Origin: Polaribacter sp. HaHaR_3_91
GTDB lineage: Bacteria; Bacteroidota; Bacteroidia; Flavobacteriales; Flavobacteriaceae
Direction: 5' to 3'
Assembly (NCBI RefSeq): GCF_019278525.1
Contig: NZ_CP058986.1
Span: forward strand, 1,584,001-1,648,000
Length of the DNA: 64,000 bases
The translations under genes were made by a program, and so were the position numbers. Within the stretch, counting starts at the first letter, position 1, and each line of letters starts with the position of its first letter. Below are positions 50,601 to 60,237 of this stretch, one piece after another. The notes under the pieces were generated by a model. The model was not told the origin of the DNA, made no database searches, and saw only the letters and a program-made list of their open reading frames with translations.

Positions 50601-52077
50601 AGAATCTATAATCAGTTTACAAGAACAGTCGTTTATTTTTGAAGAAGTAAAATTGGTAGATACCAAGCATAAAAGCCGTGGGAGGCTTATTGGTGATATA
50701 ACCCATTTGAATTTTAAAAAGTGGTTTTTAAATATAGAAATAGAAAGTAATAATTTATTAGTTTTAGATACTAAAAATACTGATGAATCACTTTATTACG
50801 GATCTGCTTTTATAGATGGTACAGCTAATATTACGGGGTTAACAGATCAATTAACAATAGATATTAACGCTAAAACCATGCCTGGTACTGCATTTGTTGT
50901 TCCTTTAAAAGATATAGAAACCGTAGATAGTTATAATTTAATCCATTTTAAAACGAAGGAAACTGGAATTCAAGAAAAACAAAAAGAGGTTGCCTTAGAA
51001 GCTATTAAAGGATTGTCTTTAAACATGGATTTAGATGTAACAAGAGACGCAACGGCTCAGGTAGTTATAGATGAGGTAAATGGGAGTCAGTTAACTGGTA
51101 GCGGTAAAGGAAATTTAAGGATAGAGATAAATACACGTGGTAAATTTAACATGTTTGGCGATTATATGATAGATAGTGGTGTTTACGATTTTAAATATGG
51201 AGGTATTGTAAGTAAACCATTCTTAATACAAAAAGGAGGTACCGTTTCTTGGAGCGGAAATCCGTATGAAGCCAATTTAGATGTAACAGCAATCTATAAA
51301 GCAAAAGCCAACCCAGGAGTTTTATTGCAAAATTTTAATTCTAATAGAAAGATAGAGGTAGATCTAGTAACCAAAATTACAGGAGGTTTATTTAGTTCTA
51401 AACAAGATTTAGACATTCAATTAACAAATGTAGACCCATCGATTGCGAGTGAGTTGGAGTTTATTTTAAATGATAATAATGTAAACGAAAAAACAACACA
51501 ATTTATATCATTACTTGCTTTTGGTAGTTTTGCCAACCCAGATAGAGCAGATTTTAATGCAGGTGAAACTTTTTCTAATACAGCTTCTAGTGCAGTGTCT
51601 GCAGCTTTTTCTAGTTTATTAAATAACCCTGATGGTAAATTTCAATTAGGAGTAGATTATCAACAAGGAAATAGTGGTACAGATATAGGTAGTTTATATA
51701 CAGATAATCAGGTTGATGTTTCTGTAAGTACACAATTGGGTGATAAAGTTGTTATTAACGGAAAAGTGGGAGTGCCTGTTGGTACACAAACGCAATCTAG
51801 TGTAGTTGGTGAAGTAAAAGTTGAAATACTATTAAATAAAGAAGGTAATTTTAGAGGAGTTATTTTTAATAGACAAAACGAAATACAATATTCTACAGAA
51901 GAAGAAGGCTATACGCAAGGTGTAGGACTTTCTTATCAGGTTAATTTTAATACACTTTCTGGTTTGTTAAGAAAAATTAAAGGAAAGAAAAGGGGGGTTA
52001 GAGAAAATGAAACTTTCATAAAAAGAGATTCTACCCTAAGATTAAAGGATAAGTTAATAAATTTTGAAGGAAACTAA
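47608..52077 (+). CDS. tamB: TamB/YtfN family translocation and assembly protein
   Basis: Very large inner-membrane-anchored, AsmA-like bridge protein of about 1489 residues implicated in phospholipid transport or barrel assembly. One N-terminal helix (FVLFLLFIFILISLPVVQ) is followed by long repetitive beta structure and the C-terminal DUF490 domain (MFGDYMIDSGVYDFKYGG, VDVSVSTQLGDKVVINGKVG). No ATG, GTG or TTG precedes the helix. The first TTG (47674) would cut it, while the frame runs back to ATA (47608) or ATT (47617), giving EKIIKKVGKIILKWLGYF. A non-AUG start or a sequence error is likely. Confidence 0.9.
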   Translation: MEKIIKKVGKIILKWLGYFVLFLLFIFILISLPVVQTKLGSYATQRLNEDFNTNISIEKIDLSLLGNIQLKGVDIKDHHQDTLIYVKKLSSSILNAKNFLDNKVNLGSISLDGAYVYMKTYKGEKDDSMAVFIDNFNDGTPKDSLSKPFILKSDNVYVSDLNYKLINENSSNPILFSASNGGGNLQDLLVYGPDFSSNIRGLFFVDNRGLEVTSLTTDFSYSRTEMHFVNTSLQTRESNIKGTIAFNYKREDLIDFNNKVDIIADFNKSTISIPDLKKYYKELYGNDIVTFTGDFKGRLNNFSLNNLRLSSNRGIKVIGDLGFVNAVDSEKGFIFNGNLRDVAATYYDLKSILPNVLGKTLPSEFAKFGRFTLKGQVHVTSKEIKANLDLQSEIGNVVSDLQISNIDDIDYAAYSGKIALNMFDIGELFNDPLFGNVSLKGDVKGSGFKLDNINTSFIGTVAALNFKKYTYKNIEANGQYQNNKFDGDLKIDDVNFKMKFNGLADLSTDINKFDFKSNIEYLNLKETNLFTRDSIAVLKGDIELDVEGNTFDDITGKATFTNILYTNQKEEFNFKEFNVLSSLKDSIKTIEVVSKDIAEGYLTGKFSFSELLPVAQNALGSVYTNYTPFSVAPNQFLDFNFTIYNQIVTVFFPEISIDNNTKIKGKIKADKNQLRLTFSSPKIEAYGNELKDILLRTDNQNPLYNSHLTASEVNTKYYNVSKLNLLSLNQNDTLYFKSEFKGGNKKNENFNLDFFYTFNPEGKSVVGLEKSSLIFKENTWEINPDVLNKNKVTFNIKENDFNFSQFKFTSGEQKIEFSGSVKGDSEKVLLADFTKVKLESFLPKIDSLALKGVLSGHVDFVQSKGVYNPEALLSIADFQVNNFKQGDLSLNVKGNNSYKKYQVDLSINNEKVKSIAATGSLDFSEKRPLIDLDVYLEEFGLDAFSPLGQDVLSSIRGTANGDFSLRGFLGNPEMEGTLTLKNAGLKFPYLNVDYDFEGESIISLQEQSFIFEEVKLVDTKHKSRGRLIGDITHLNFKKWFLNIEIESNNLLVLDTKNTDESLYYGSAFIDGTANITGLTDQLTIDINAKTMPGTAFVVPLKDIETVDSYNLIHFKTKETGIQEKQKEVALEAIKGLSLNMDLDVTRDATAQVVIDEVNGSQLTGSGKGNLRIEINTRGKFNMFGDYMIDSGVYDFKYGGIVSKPFLIQKGGTVSWSGNPYEANLDVTAIYKAKANPGVLLQNFNSNRKIEVDLVTKITGGLFSSKQDLDIQLTNVDPSIASELEFILNDNNVNEKTTQFISLLAFGSFANPDRADFNAGETFSNTASSAVSAAFSSLLNNPDGKFQLGVDYQQGNSGTDIGSLYTDNQVDVSVSTQLGDKVVINGKVGVPVGTQTQSSVVGEVKVEILLNKEGNFRGVIFNRQNEIQYSTEEEGYTQGVGLSYQVNFNTLSGLLRKIKGKKRGVRENETFIKRDSTLRLKDKLINFEGN

Positions 52078-52139
52078 TAAACTTACTATTTATTAAAATA
52101 AAAGTGATTTTTATCATTTAATTTTTTCGAGTTCATGGT

Positions 52140-52147
52140 TATTTTTG
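52140..52147 (+). promoter_or_regulatory. Possible -7 box for pfkA-gap
   Basis: TATTTTTG about 155 bases before the pfkA ATG. The intervening AT-rich leader shows no convincing riboswitch or hairpin. Confidence 0.35.
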
Positions 52148-52302
52148 CGTCTGAAAAAATAATAACAAAACATTAATGTACACCATTAAAATAATTAAAA
52201 AAAAATAGCTACTTTTCACTTATAATAACGAAAATTAGCCTAAAACGATTTCGTAATTTTATTATTTTAAATGGTTATAAAGCAGTAAATTTACATCAGG
52301 AT

Positions 52303-53286
52303 ATGAAGAAAATTAAAAAAATAGCAGTTATGACTTCTGGAGGAGATGCTCCAGGAATGAACGCCGCAATTAGAGCCGTAGTTAGGTCTTGTGCCTATTA
52401 TAGTTTAGGTTGTGTAGGTATATATAGAGGATATGAAGGTTTAATTGAAGATGATCTTGTTGATTTAAATGCAAGGAGCGTTCATAATATTATTAACAAA
52501 GGAGGTACAATCTTAAAATCTGCTAGATCTAAAGGGTTTAGAACCAAAGAAGGTAGACAGAAAGCTTACGAAAACTTAATTGAACGTGAGGTAGATGCAC
52601 TAGTTGTAATTGGTGGAGATGGATCTTTTACAGGAGCAGTATTGTTTAACGAAGAATTTGGTTTCCCTGTAGTAGGTATTCCAGGTACTATTGATAATGA
52701 TATTTTTGGAACTTCACATACGTTAGGGTATGACACAGCTTTAAATACCGCCGTAGAAGCAATAGATAAAATTAGAGATACAGCATCTTCACACAACAGA
52801 CTTTTCTTTGTTGAGGTGATGGGGCGTGACGCAGGTTTTATCGCTTTAAATGCAGGTGTAGGAGCAGGAGCAGAAGAGATCTTAATTCCTGAAGAAGATT
52901 TAGGGTTAGATAGAATGCTAGAATCTTTAGAAAGAAGTAGAAGAGCAGGTAAATCATCTAGTATTGTAGTAGTTGCAGAAGGTGATAAATCTGGTAAAAA
53001 TGTATACGAACTAGCTAGTTATGTAGAGCAAAACTTACCAGAATATGATGTTCGTGTTAGTATTCTTGGTCATATGCAAAGAGGAGGTTCTCCTTCTTGT
53101 TTCGATAGAGTTTTAGCAAGTAGACTAGGTGTAAAAGCGGTAGAGTTATTATTAGATGGTAAAACAAATCTAATGGTAGGTTTAAAAGATAATTTAGTAA
53201 TTAGTACAGATATTAAAGTAGCAATTGCTGGTGGACATTCTATAAACCACGAGTTACTTAGAATTTCTGATATCATAACAACATAA
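52303..53286 (+). CDS. pfkA: 6-phosphofructokinase
   Basis: Commits fructose 6-phosphate to glycolysis using ATP, 327 residues. Signature blocks are TSGGDAPGMNAAIRAVVR, VIGGDGSFTGA, GIPGTIDNDIFGT (catalytic Asp), EVMGRDAGFIAL and LGHMQRGGSPSCFDR. The GGDGS loop indicates an ATP- rather than PPi-dependent enzyme. The gap gene follows after 25 bases, so the two form a glycolytic pair. Confidence 0.97.
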   Translation: MKKIKKIAVMTSGGDAPGMNAAIRAVVRSCAYYSLGCVGIYRGYEGLIEDDLVDLNARSVHNIINKGGTILKSARSKGFRTKEGRQKAYENLIEREVDALVVIGGDGSFTGAVLFNEEFGFPVVGIPGTIDNDIFGTSHTLGYDTALNTAVEAIDKIRDTASSHNRLFFVEVMGRDAGFIALNAGVGAGAEEILIPEEDLGLDRMLESLERSRRAGKSSSIVVVAEGDKSGKNVYELASYVEQNLPEYDVRVSILGHMQRGGSPSCFDRVLASRLGVKAVELLLDGKTNLMVGLKDNLVISTDIKVAIAGGHSINHELLRISDIITT

Positions 53287-53296
53287 AAATAATTAA

Positions 53297-54313
<1,017 letters not shown>

Positions 54314-54336
54314 TATAAAGTAGCTTATACATAATA

Positions 54337-54376
54337 AAAAGCCTGATAGAATTAATTTTCTATCAGGCTTTTTTTT
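54337..54376 (+). terminator. Terminator of pfkA-gap
   Basis: Perfect 15-bp stem (54337-54351 with 54358-54372), 6-base loop, T run. Confidence 0.9.
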
Positions 54377-54409
54377 TATCTTTAGATTAAATAAATTTAA
54401 TACTATTTT

Positions 54410-54778
54410 ATGGAAATAGCAATTATTGCACATGATGGCAAAAAAGCAGAAATGGTTCAGTTTTTAAATGAACACAAAGAGGTTTTGCTTACAAAAAATA
54501 TAAAGTTAGTTTCTACAGGAACTACAGGTTCTAAAGCAGAAAAAGCGGGTTTTGTAGTTACAAAATTCTTATCTGGTCCTATTGGAGGAGATGCGCAAAT
54601 TGCAGCAAGAGTTGCAGAAGGCAAATGCAATATGGTCTTATTTTTTAGAGATCCTCATGCAAAACACCCTCACGAACCAGATATTATAATGCTGTTAAGA
54701 ATTTGTGACGTACACAACGTTCCGTTAGCAACAAACCCTGCTTCTGCAGATTTGTTAATGAAGGCAATTGCTATTTAA
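54410..54778 (+). CDS. mgsA: Methylglyoxal synthase
   Basis: Converts dihydroxyacetone phosphate to methylglyoxal and phosphate, an overflow valve when triose phosphates accumulate. The 122 residues have IIAHDGKKAEM, STGTTGSKAEKAGFV, LSGPIGGDAQIAARV, FRDPHAKHPHEPDI and NPASADLL, all catalytic or phosphate-binding elements of the family. It lies directly after gap, which makes metabolic sense, but behind a terminator. Its stop overlaps the convergent ridA stop region by eight bases. Confidence 0.95.
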   Translation: MEIAIIAHDGKKAEMVQFLNEHKEVLLTKNIKLVSTGTTGSKAEKAGFVVTKFLSGPIGGDAQIAARVAEGKCNMVLFFRDPHAKHPHEPDIIMLLRICDVHNVPLATNPASADLLMKAIAI

Positions 54779-55151
54779 TAGCAATTGCACTTATTTCTAC
54801 ATTTACAAACTTCGGTAAGTTAGCTACTTCTACAGTTTCTCTTGCAGGAGCTGTTTCTTCGTTAAAATAGTTTCCGTAAATAGCATTTATTTCTCCGAAA
54901 TTATTCATGTCAGAAATAAAAATAGAAGTTTTAATGACGTTTTCGAAAGTCATATCAGCGGCAGCTAATACTTCTTTTAGGTTTTCCATTACCTGAGTTG
55001 TTTCTTCTTTTATGGAAGATAAAACCAATTCTCCATTTTCTGGATTGATGGCAATTTGGCCAGAAGTATATAATGTATTTCCGCTTAATACAGCTTGATT
55101 ATAAGGTCCTATTGGAGCTGGTGCTTTTGTAGTTGTTATTATTTTTTTCAT
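54771..55151 (-). CDS. ridA: RidA family reactive-intermediate deaminase
   Basis: Hydrolyses reactive enamine/imine intermediates from PLP enzymes such as threonine dehydratase. The 126-residue trimer-forming protein has APIGPYNQAVLSGNTLYTSG, INPENGEL, and the active-site Arg with the closing VEISAIAI. Convergent with mgsA. A TAacTTTG box lies 38 bases before its ATG. Confidence 0.94.
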   Translation of the reverse strand: MKKIITTTKAPAPIGPYNQAVLSGNTLYTSGQIAINPENGELVLSSIKEETTQVMENLKEVLAAADMTFENVIKTSIFISDMNNFGEINAIYGNYFNEETAPARETVEVANLPKFVNVEISAIAIK

Positions 55152-55189
55152 TAGATTTTATGTTTCTAAATTAGAGAATTCTAAAGTAA

Positions 55190-55197
55190 CAAAGTTA
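55190..55197 (-). promoter_or_regulatory. -7 promoter box of ridA
   Basis: TAACTTTG on the minus strand, 38 bases before the ATG. Confidence 0.45.
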
Positions 55198-55246
55198 ATA
55201 AGTTTTTACGATTGTTCGTACGAGGGAATCTAAGTATTTTAGTTTT

Positions 55247-55337
55247 GAATACTGAATACTGAATACTGAATACTGAATACTGAATACTGAATACTGAATA
55301 CTGAATACTGAATACTGAATACTGAATACTGAATACT
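55247..55337. repeat. 13-copy tandem heptamer GAATACT
   Basis: Exactly 91 bases made of 13 uninterrupted copies of GAATACT, with no sequence variation. It ends five bases before the lptD stop codon. Homogeneity suggests recent slippage or expansion. Not coding; no terminator hairpin is seen between it and lptD. Confidence 0.95.
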
Positions 55338-55342
55338 TTTTT

Positions 55343-58003
55343 TTAAAACAACGTTCTATCCGCAGGTTTGCTTTTATCCCATTTAAGATCTGATAAGACA
55401 GAAGATTTTACACCTATAAAAAAGGTGTAAGATGAATTTGTACCAAAAGGAACCCAATTGAAATTAAATTGCCAGCTATCTAAGTCTCTCGTGAAATTAA
55501 ATCTAGAAAACGTAAAAGCACCTCCTTTAACATCGTAACCAGAAGAATAACCCATTTTCCATTTTGGAGAGAGTTCTAAATTACCACTAAACATAATACT
55601 GTGCACACCAATGCTACCACCGTCTATACCATTATTTGTATAATTGGTAGAGTATGCTAAATTGATAGACCATGGGATGTCTGCTTTATACAGCTGGGTT
55701 TCTTTCTTTTTATCTGTTTCTTCTGTATTATTAGCGTTGTTTCTATTATCTCTACCGGTAGGATTAATATCTGCACCAATAACATCTACATTGTTGTCTC
55801 CTCCGTTAGCGCTTTGTTTAGATTTGTCCTTTTTATCTTTACCAAAATCAGTGCTAGATATAGAGTAATTTGCGGTTAAATTAGCATTTGTTAACCTTAA
55901 AATATTTGCATTAAACTCGTTAATTCTTGCACCGTCGCTATTTACTTTATAAGGATCCATAGAACCACTTAAATTAACAGATAACTTGTCTTTAAATAAA
56001 CGTGTACCTGCAGAAAAACTAACCGGAGACCATCGCAAACTATCGGCTGCAATATTATAAGAACTACTAAAGTTTAAATTATTTAAAAGGGTTATTTTCT
56101 CATCTTCTTCATCACTATCTGGATCTTTCGGAGCCACTTTTGCTTCTAAAACGTTGTTTAAAGAAATACCGATTGAGTTACTTAATCCAGAAGAAGGTGC
56201 TCCATATATACCTTGGTCATAGACAGTGTAGTCTAATAAGTCGGTAGCATCTGCACTTTGTTGTACTTGTTTTATGTATTTATCTTTAAAATCTGGTCTG
56301 TAAGAATAGGAAACAGAAGGTCTAAAAGTATGACGAATGGTTTTTAATCTTCCTTTCTTAAAATTAAAAGTACCATAAATATTTGTAGATAAACTAACTC
56401 CTGCATTGTACTCTCTATAGCTTTTAAAACCTCTAAGAGTATCAGTTACCACAACATTATCGGTAACATCATAATCTTTTTGAATATAATCAAACTGCCA
56501 AGTTTCTTCATAATTAGCACTTGGAGACAATGTAAAGTATTTAAAGGCTTTTATGTTTGTGCTGGTTCCTGTTTTATGTTGCATTCCAGATCTTGCTGTT
56601 TCAAACATTTTAGGTGTAAAAAATTCATCATCTGTAGTGTTAATTAAATACTGACCTTGCATGGTGTAATTAAACCCCATTTTTTGAATAGGAGTTTTTT
56701 GGATACCATTTTTTCCTGCAAATGGGTATATTCTACTCATATTTACAGTCAATGACGGTAAAGTCATTGTAATAGCTTCAGTATTTGTGTTTTGTTGATG
56801 ACTAGCGGTAAGGTTCATGTTAAACGGCGTACCCACAAAAGTTTTACTATAATTTATAGAAGAGTTAAATGTATTAGTTAATGTTTCTGCTATATTATAT
56901 TGATTTTGAGATTCTCTAAAAAATTTACTACTACCAAGGTTTACAGAAGCAGAAAACCTAGAGTTAGGACTCGCCTTAGTATCTTGACTATGAGACCACC
57001 TGATGTTAAAATTGTTAGATTTACTATAATCATCAAAACCTCTAATTCCGCTTATATTGTTTTCGAAGTTTAAACTAAAAGAACCATTAAAGCGATATCT
57101 TTGTCTATAGTTAGATGATATTCTAGCTCCCCAACTTCCGTTAGAGTATACATCACTTAAAACAGTTAAATCCATATAATCACTTATGGCAAAATAATAA
57201 CCACCATTCTGAAAACCAATACCTCTATCACTACTACCAGTATCAAAAGAAGGAATTAAAAAACCAGATACACTTGTTTCAGTTATAGGAAAATAAGCAA
57301 AAGGTAAAAATATAGGTGTAGGTATGTCTGCTAAAACTAAATTACTAGTACCTACAATAATCTTTTTTCCAGGCACTAATTTTGCTTTGTCAGTTGCTAT
57401 GTAATAATCCGGATTTTTCTTTTCTGAGGTTGTAAAACGAATGTTTCTTACATATATAGTAGAATCATTTATACGTTTGGTTTTTTCTCCATACGTAAAC
57501 ATTTCTCCTTGTTTTGTTTTTAATCCGTAGATTAAAGCTCTTTCAGTTTTAAAATTATAGATAATAGAATCTTGTTCAGATTCTTGACTTCCTTGTTTAA
57601 ATATTGGACGTTGCACATAGCCTGTACTATCTATAATTCCTTTTGCAAAAAGGGTGTTTTTCTTATAATCAACAACAATTAAACCAGCTTTTAAATCGAT
57701 GTCTGTATAGGTGATGTTTGCTTCGTTATAAAGAGTAACCGTTTGGTCTTTTGCGTTTTGTATGGTGTAATCTGTAGCAACATGCACAATAATGTCTTCT
57801 ATAGTCTCTTTAGGTTTTATCGAATCTAAAGAAATAGAATCTGTGTTTTTTAATGCCAAAGAATCTCTCTTACTTTTAAATAGAGAATCTTTCTCAACAT
57901 TAGTAATTGCTGTTTTATCTTCAGATTTTAGTTCTTGTGAAAAGCCTATTTCTATAAAAAATATGCTGCAAAATAAAAGAATGTATGATAGGTTTGTTTG
58001 CAA
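55343..58003 (-). CDS. lptD: LPS-assembly outer-membrane protein LptD
   Basis: Outer-membrane translocon that inserts LPS into the outer leaflet. After a signal peptide (SYILLFCSIFFIEIGFSQ) come an OstA/LptA-like beta-jellyroll (about 60-220: YNEANITYTDIDLKAGLIVV, GLKTKQGEMFTYGEKTKRIN), the LptD barrel domain and a C-terminal strand (FFIGVKSSVLSDLKW). A low-complexity linker (about 735-775) carries K, N and E. The open frame extends to 58063, but no ATG exists. TTG at 58063 overlaps a promoter-like box, so TTG at 58003 or 58048 is more likely; 58003 gives the cleanest signal peptide. Confidence 0.9.
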   Translation of the reverse strand: MQTNLSYILLFCSIFFIEIGFSQELKSEDKTAITNVEKDSLFKSKRDSLALKNTDSISLDSIKPKETIEDIIVHVATDYTIQNAKDQTVTLYNEANITYTDIDLKAGLIVVDYKKNTLFAKGIIDSTGYVQRPIFKQGSQESEQDSIIYNFKTERALIYGLKTKQGEMFTYGEKTKRINDSTIYVRNIRFTTSEKKNPDYYIATDKAKLVPGKKIIVGTSNLVLADIPTPIFLPFAYFPITETSVSGFLIPSFDTGSSDRGIGFQNGGYYFAISDYMDLTVLSDVYSNGSWGARISSNYRQRYRFNGSFSLNFENNISGIRGFDDYSKSNNFNIRWSHSQDTKASPNSRFSASVNLGSSKFFRESQNQYNIAETLTNTFNSSINYSKTFVGTPFNMNLTASHQQNTNTEAITMTLPSLTVNMSRIYPFAGKNGIQKTPIQKMGFNYTMQGQYLINTTDDEFFTPKMFETARSGMQHKTGTSTNIKAFKYFTLSPSANYEETWQFDYIQKDYDVTDNVVVTDTLRGFKSYREYNAGVSLSTNIYGTFNFKKGRLKTIRHTFRPSVSYSYRPDFKDKYIKQVQQSADATDLLDYTVYDQGIYGAPSSGLSNSIGISLNNVLEAKVAPKDPDSDEEDEKITLLNNLNFSSSYNIAADSLRWSPVSFSAGTRLFKDKLSVNLSGSMDPYKVNSDGARINEFNANILRLTNANLTANYSISSTDFGKDKKDKSKQSANGGDNNVDVIGADINPTGRDNRNNANNTEETDKKKETQLYKADIPWSINLAYSTNYTNNGIDGGSIGVHSIMFSGNLELSPKWKMGYSSGYDVKGGAFTFSRFNFTRDLDSWQFNFNWVPFGTNSSYTFFIGVKSSVLSDLKWDKSKPADRTLF

Positions 58004-58023
58004 GGCTTTTAATGCTATTTTTG
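57993..58023 (+). promoter_or_regulatory. Promoter of the amidase gene, inside the lptD 5' region
   Basis: TTTG (57993-57996), 19-base spacer and TATTTTTG (58016-58023): an exact match to Bacteroidota -33/-7 elements. It gives a leader of about 70 bases before the ATG at 58097 and overlaps the lptD start region on the other strand. Confidence 0.65.
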
Positions 58024-58060
58024 TATAAAGGTTAAAAGTATGGCTCAATATTTGAAACAC

Positions 58061-58068
58061 CAAATTTA
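58061..58068 (-). promoter_or_regulatory. -7 promoter box of lptD; decides its start
   Basis: TAAATTTG on the minus strand overlaps the TTG at 58063. A second match TAATTTTG lies at 58075-58082. Either places the transcript start downstream of 58063. Confidence 0.45.
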
Positions 58069-58096
58069 CGAAGCCAAAATTAGTTAAATTTTATTG

Positions 58097-59188
58097 ATGC
58101 AAATTAAAGAAAATCACAAAATTAATATCAAAGTTAAAAATCTTTTATTTTTTCTCTTTGTGTTCTCATTTTTAATGAACTCATCATTAGTATTTGGGCA
58201 AAAAGAATATGTAGTTGTTATTGATGCAGGCCATGGTGGTAAAGACCCTGGTAACATGGGTAATGGTTATAAAGAAAAGAATATAGCGTTAAAAGTGGCG
58301 TTAATTGTCGGTAAAAAATTATCTAAAGCGAATGATATAAAAGTTGTTTATACTAGAGATGATGATGTTTTTATTGATTTATGGAAAAGAGGAGAAATTG
58401 CAAATCATGCAAAAGCAGACTTATTTCTGTCTATTCATTGCGACTCTCATACCTCTAATGCTTACGGAGCAGGTACTTTTGTTTTAGGGTTAAGAGGTAA
58501 TAAAAAGAACCTAGAAATCGCCAAAAGAGAAAATGCTGCTATTTTTTATGAAGATAATTATGAAGAGAAGTATAAAGGTTTTGATTCTAACTCAGCAGAA
58601 TCTGTAATCGGATTATCACTTTTACAGGAAGAAAACTTAGATAGAAGTTTAGCGATTGCTAGTTTAATTCAACATAGTTTTACATCTAAATTAAAAAGAC
58701 ACGATAGAAAGGTAAAGCAAGATAACTTTCAGGTTTTAAGAGAAACAATTATGCCAAGTGTTCTGGTAGAGTTAGGTTTTTTAACTAATAAAACAGAAGG
58801 GAGATACTTAAATTCTAAAAAAGGTCAAGAACAAATGGGAACTGCCATTACAGCGGCTGTTTTAAATTATATAGGTAATTTAAAACTAAATACTGTAAAC
58901 AATAATATCTCAGAAAGCAAAGTAATAGGTAATATTGAATACAAAGTGCAAGTTGCCTCAGGAAAAAATAAAATAGAAACAAAAGCATATAATTTTAAGG
59001 GTTTAAGAGATATAGAAAGAGTTCCTGTGGGGAGCTTTTATAAATATTATTACGGAAATACTTCTAACTATAGTAGTGTAAAACAATCTTTAAGGGCAGC
59101 AAAATCTAAAGGATATACATCTGCTTTTATTGTCGCTTTTAAGAATGGGGAAAAGATCTCTGTACAAGAAGCGCTTAAAATACAATAG
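58097..59188 (+). CDS. N-acetylmuramoyl-L-alanine amidase (Amidase_3)
   Basis: Secreted zinc amidase cleaving stem peptides from peptidoglycan. It has an N-terminal hydrophobic signal (LLFFLFVFSFLMNSSLVFG) and an Amidase_3 domain with zinc ligands in VIDAGHGGKDPG, GYKEKNIAL and SIHCDSH plus catalytic Glu in VLVELGFLTN. The C-terminal 85 residues (YKVQVASGKNKIETKAYNF, GSFYKYYYGN, GYTSAFIVAFKNGEK) resemble a SPOR-type glycan-binding domain. ATG at 58097 is chosen over a TTG just before it. Confidence 0.93.
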   Translation: MQIKENHKINIKVKNLLFFLFVFSFLMNSSLVFGQKEYVVVIDAGHGGKDPGNMGNGYKEKNIALKVALIVGKKLSKANDIKVVYTRDDDVFIDLWKRGEIANHAKADLFLSIHCDSHTSNAYGAGTFVLGLRGNKKNLEIAKRENAAIFYEDNYEEKYKGFDSNSAESVIGLSLLQEENLDRSLAIASLIQHSFTSKLKRHDRKVKQDNFQVLRETIMPSVLVELGFLTNKTEGRYLNSKKGQEQMGTAITAAVLNYIGNLKLNTVNNNISESKVIGNIEYKVQVASGKNKIETKAYNFKGLRDIERVPVGSFYKYYYGNTSNYSSVKQSLRAAKSKGYTSAFIVAFKNGEKISVQEALKIQ

Positions 59189-59217
59189 ATTTGATGGTTT
59201 CAACCAAAAATTATTAG

Positions 59218-59225
59218 TAGTTTTG
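59218..59225 (+). promoter_or_regulatory. -7 promoter box of the mlaD-like gene
   Basis: TAGTTTTG, 17 bases before the ATG at 59243; a TTTG lies 24 bases upstream, slightly longer than the ideal spacing. Confidence 0.45.
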
Positions 59226-59242
59226 TTATTAAACTTTTATGG

Positions 59243-60214
59243 ATGTCTAAAGAATTAAAAACAGGAATTGTAGCTATTGTTATTATATTCATATTTATAT
59301 GGGGATATAATTTTTTAAAAGGTCAAAACTTGTTTGATGGAAGTACCCGTTATTTTAAAGTAGAATACACCAATATTGGTGGTTTAACGGAGTCTAGCTC
59401 AGTAACTATTAATGGGTTAAAAGTAGGTAAAGTTATAGATATTGCTTTTAATAAGTCAAATGATAAAAAAGGGCAATTAGTAGTTAATTTCGCTATTGAA
59501 AAAGATTTTGATTTCTCTAAAAAGAGTATTGTAAAAATATATTCTCCAAGCCCTTTAGGTGGTTCTAACTTAGCAATAATACCTAATTATGAAGGCGAAG
59601 TGGCTGTTTCTGGAGATTATCTTGAAGGAGAGATTGAATCTAGTTTATTTACTTCTATTGGTGAGCGTTTAGATCCAATACAAGCAAAGTTAGAGACAGT
59701 AATGGTAAGAGCAGATTCATTGTTTAAAAATGTAAACAATATTTTAGATACCAACACACAAAATAGTCTAAAAAATTCGGTTTCTAGCTTAGAGGCAACT
59801 TTAAATGAAGTAAATAAAATGATGTCATCTGTAAACGGGATGATAGATGCTACTTCTTCAGATTTAAAAGCAAGTGTAAAAAATACAAAAACAATTACAG
59901 AAAATTTTGCAAAAGTTTCAGATACGTTAGCAAATGCAGATATTGGTAGGGTTGTAAAAAAAGCAGAATATACGCTTACTTCTGTTAATACAATATTAGA
60001 AGGTATCAACTCTGGTAAAGGTACTATAGGTAAATTAATTACTGATGAAGCGATGTACACAAATTTAGAAAACGCTTCTAAAGAACTAGAAGAGTTGCTT
60101 AGAGAAATGAAGTTGAACCCTAAGCGATTTGTACACTTTTCATTATTTGGTAAAAAAGCAAAGCCTTATACACCTAATGAAGACGACGAATTAGAAAAAG
60201 AAGAAAACAACTAA
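59243..60214 (+). CDS. MlaD/MCE domain protein
   Basis: Substrate-binding component of a lipid (Mla-type) transport system, 323 residues. It has one N-terminal membrane anchor (IVAIVIIFIFIWGYNFLKG), an MCE domain (about 35-120: RYFKVEYTNIGGL, VTINGLKVGKVIDIAF, YSPSPLGGSNLAIIP) and then a long helical coiled-coil region (about 145-290). The ATPase and permease partners are not in this window. It is downstream of the amidase, in the order common to flavobacteria. Confidence 0.9.
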   Translation: MSKELKTGIVAIVIIFIFIWGYNFLKGQNLFDGSTRYFKVEYTNIGGLTESSSVTINGLKVGKVIDIAFNKSNDKKGQLVVNFAIEKDFDFSKKSIVKIYSPSPLGGSNLAIIPNYEGEVAVSGDYLEGEIESSLFTSIGERLDPIQAKLETVMVRADSLFKNVNNILDTNTQNSLKNSVSSLEATLNEVNKMMSSVNGMIDATSSDLKASVKNTKTITENFAKVSDTLANADIGRVVKKAEYTLTSVNTILEGINSGKGTIGKLITDEAMYTNLENASKELEELLREMKLNPKRFVHFSLFGKKAKPYTPNEDDELEKEENN

Positions 60215-60237
60215 TTTTACATAAACCCTTTACGAAT

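Noticed and set aside
52078..52302. Riboswitch in the pfkA leader
   Set aside because: Only weak AT-rich pairing is visible and no known aptamer motif.
55247..55337. Possible CRISPR array from the regular repeats
   Set aside because: The unit is seven bases with no spacers; it is a simple tandem heptamer array.
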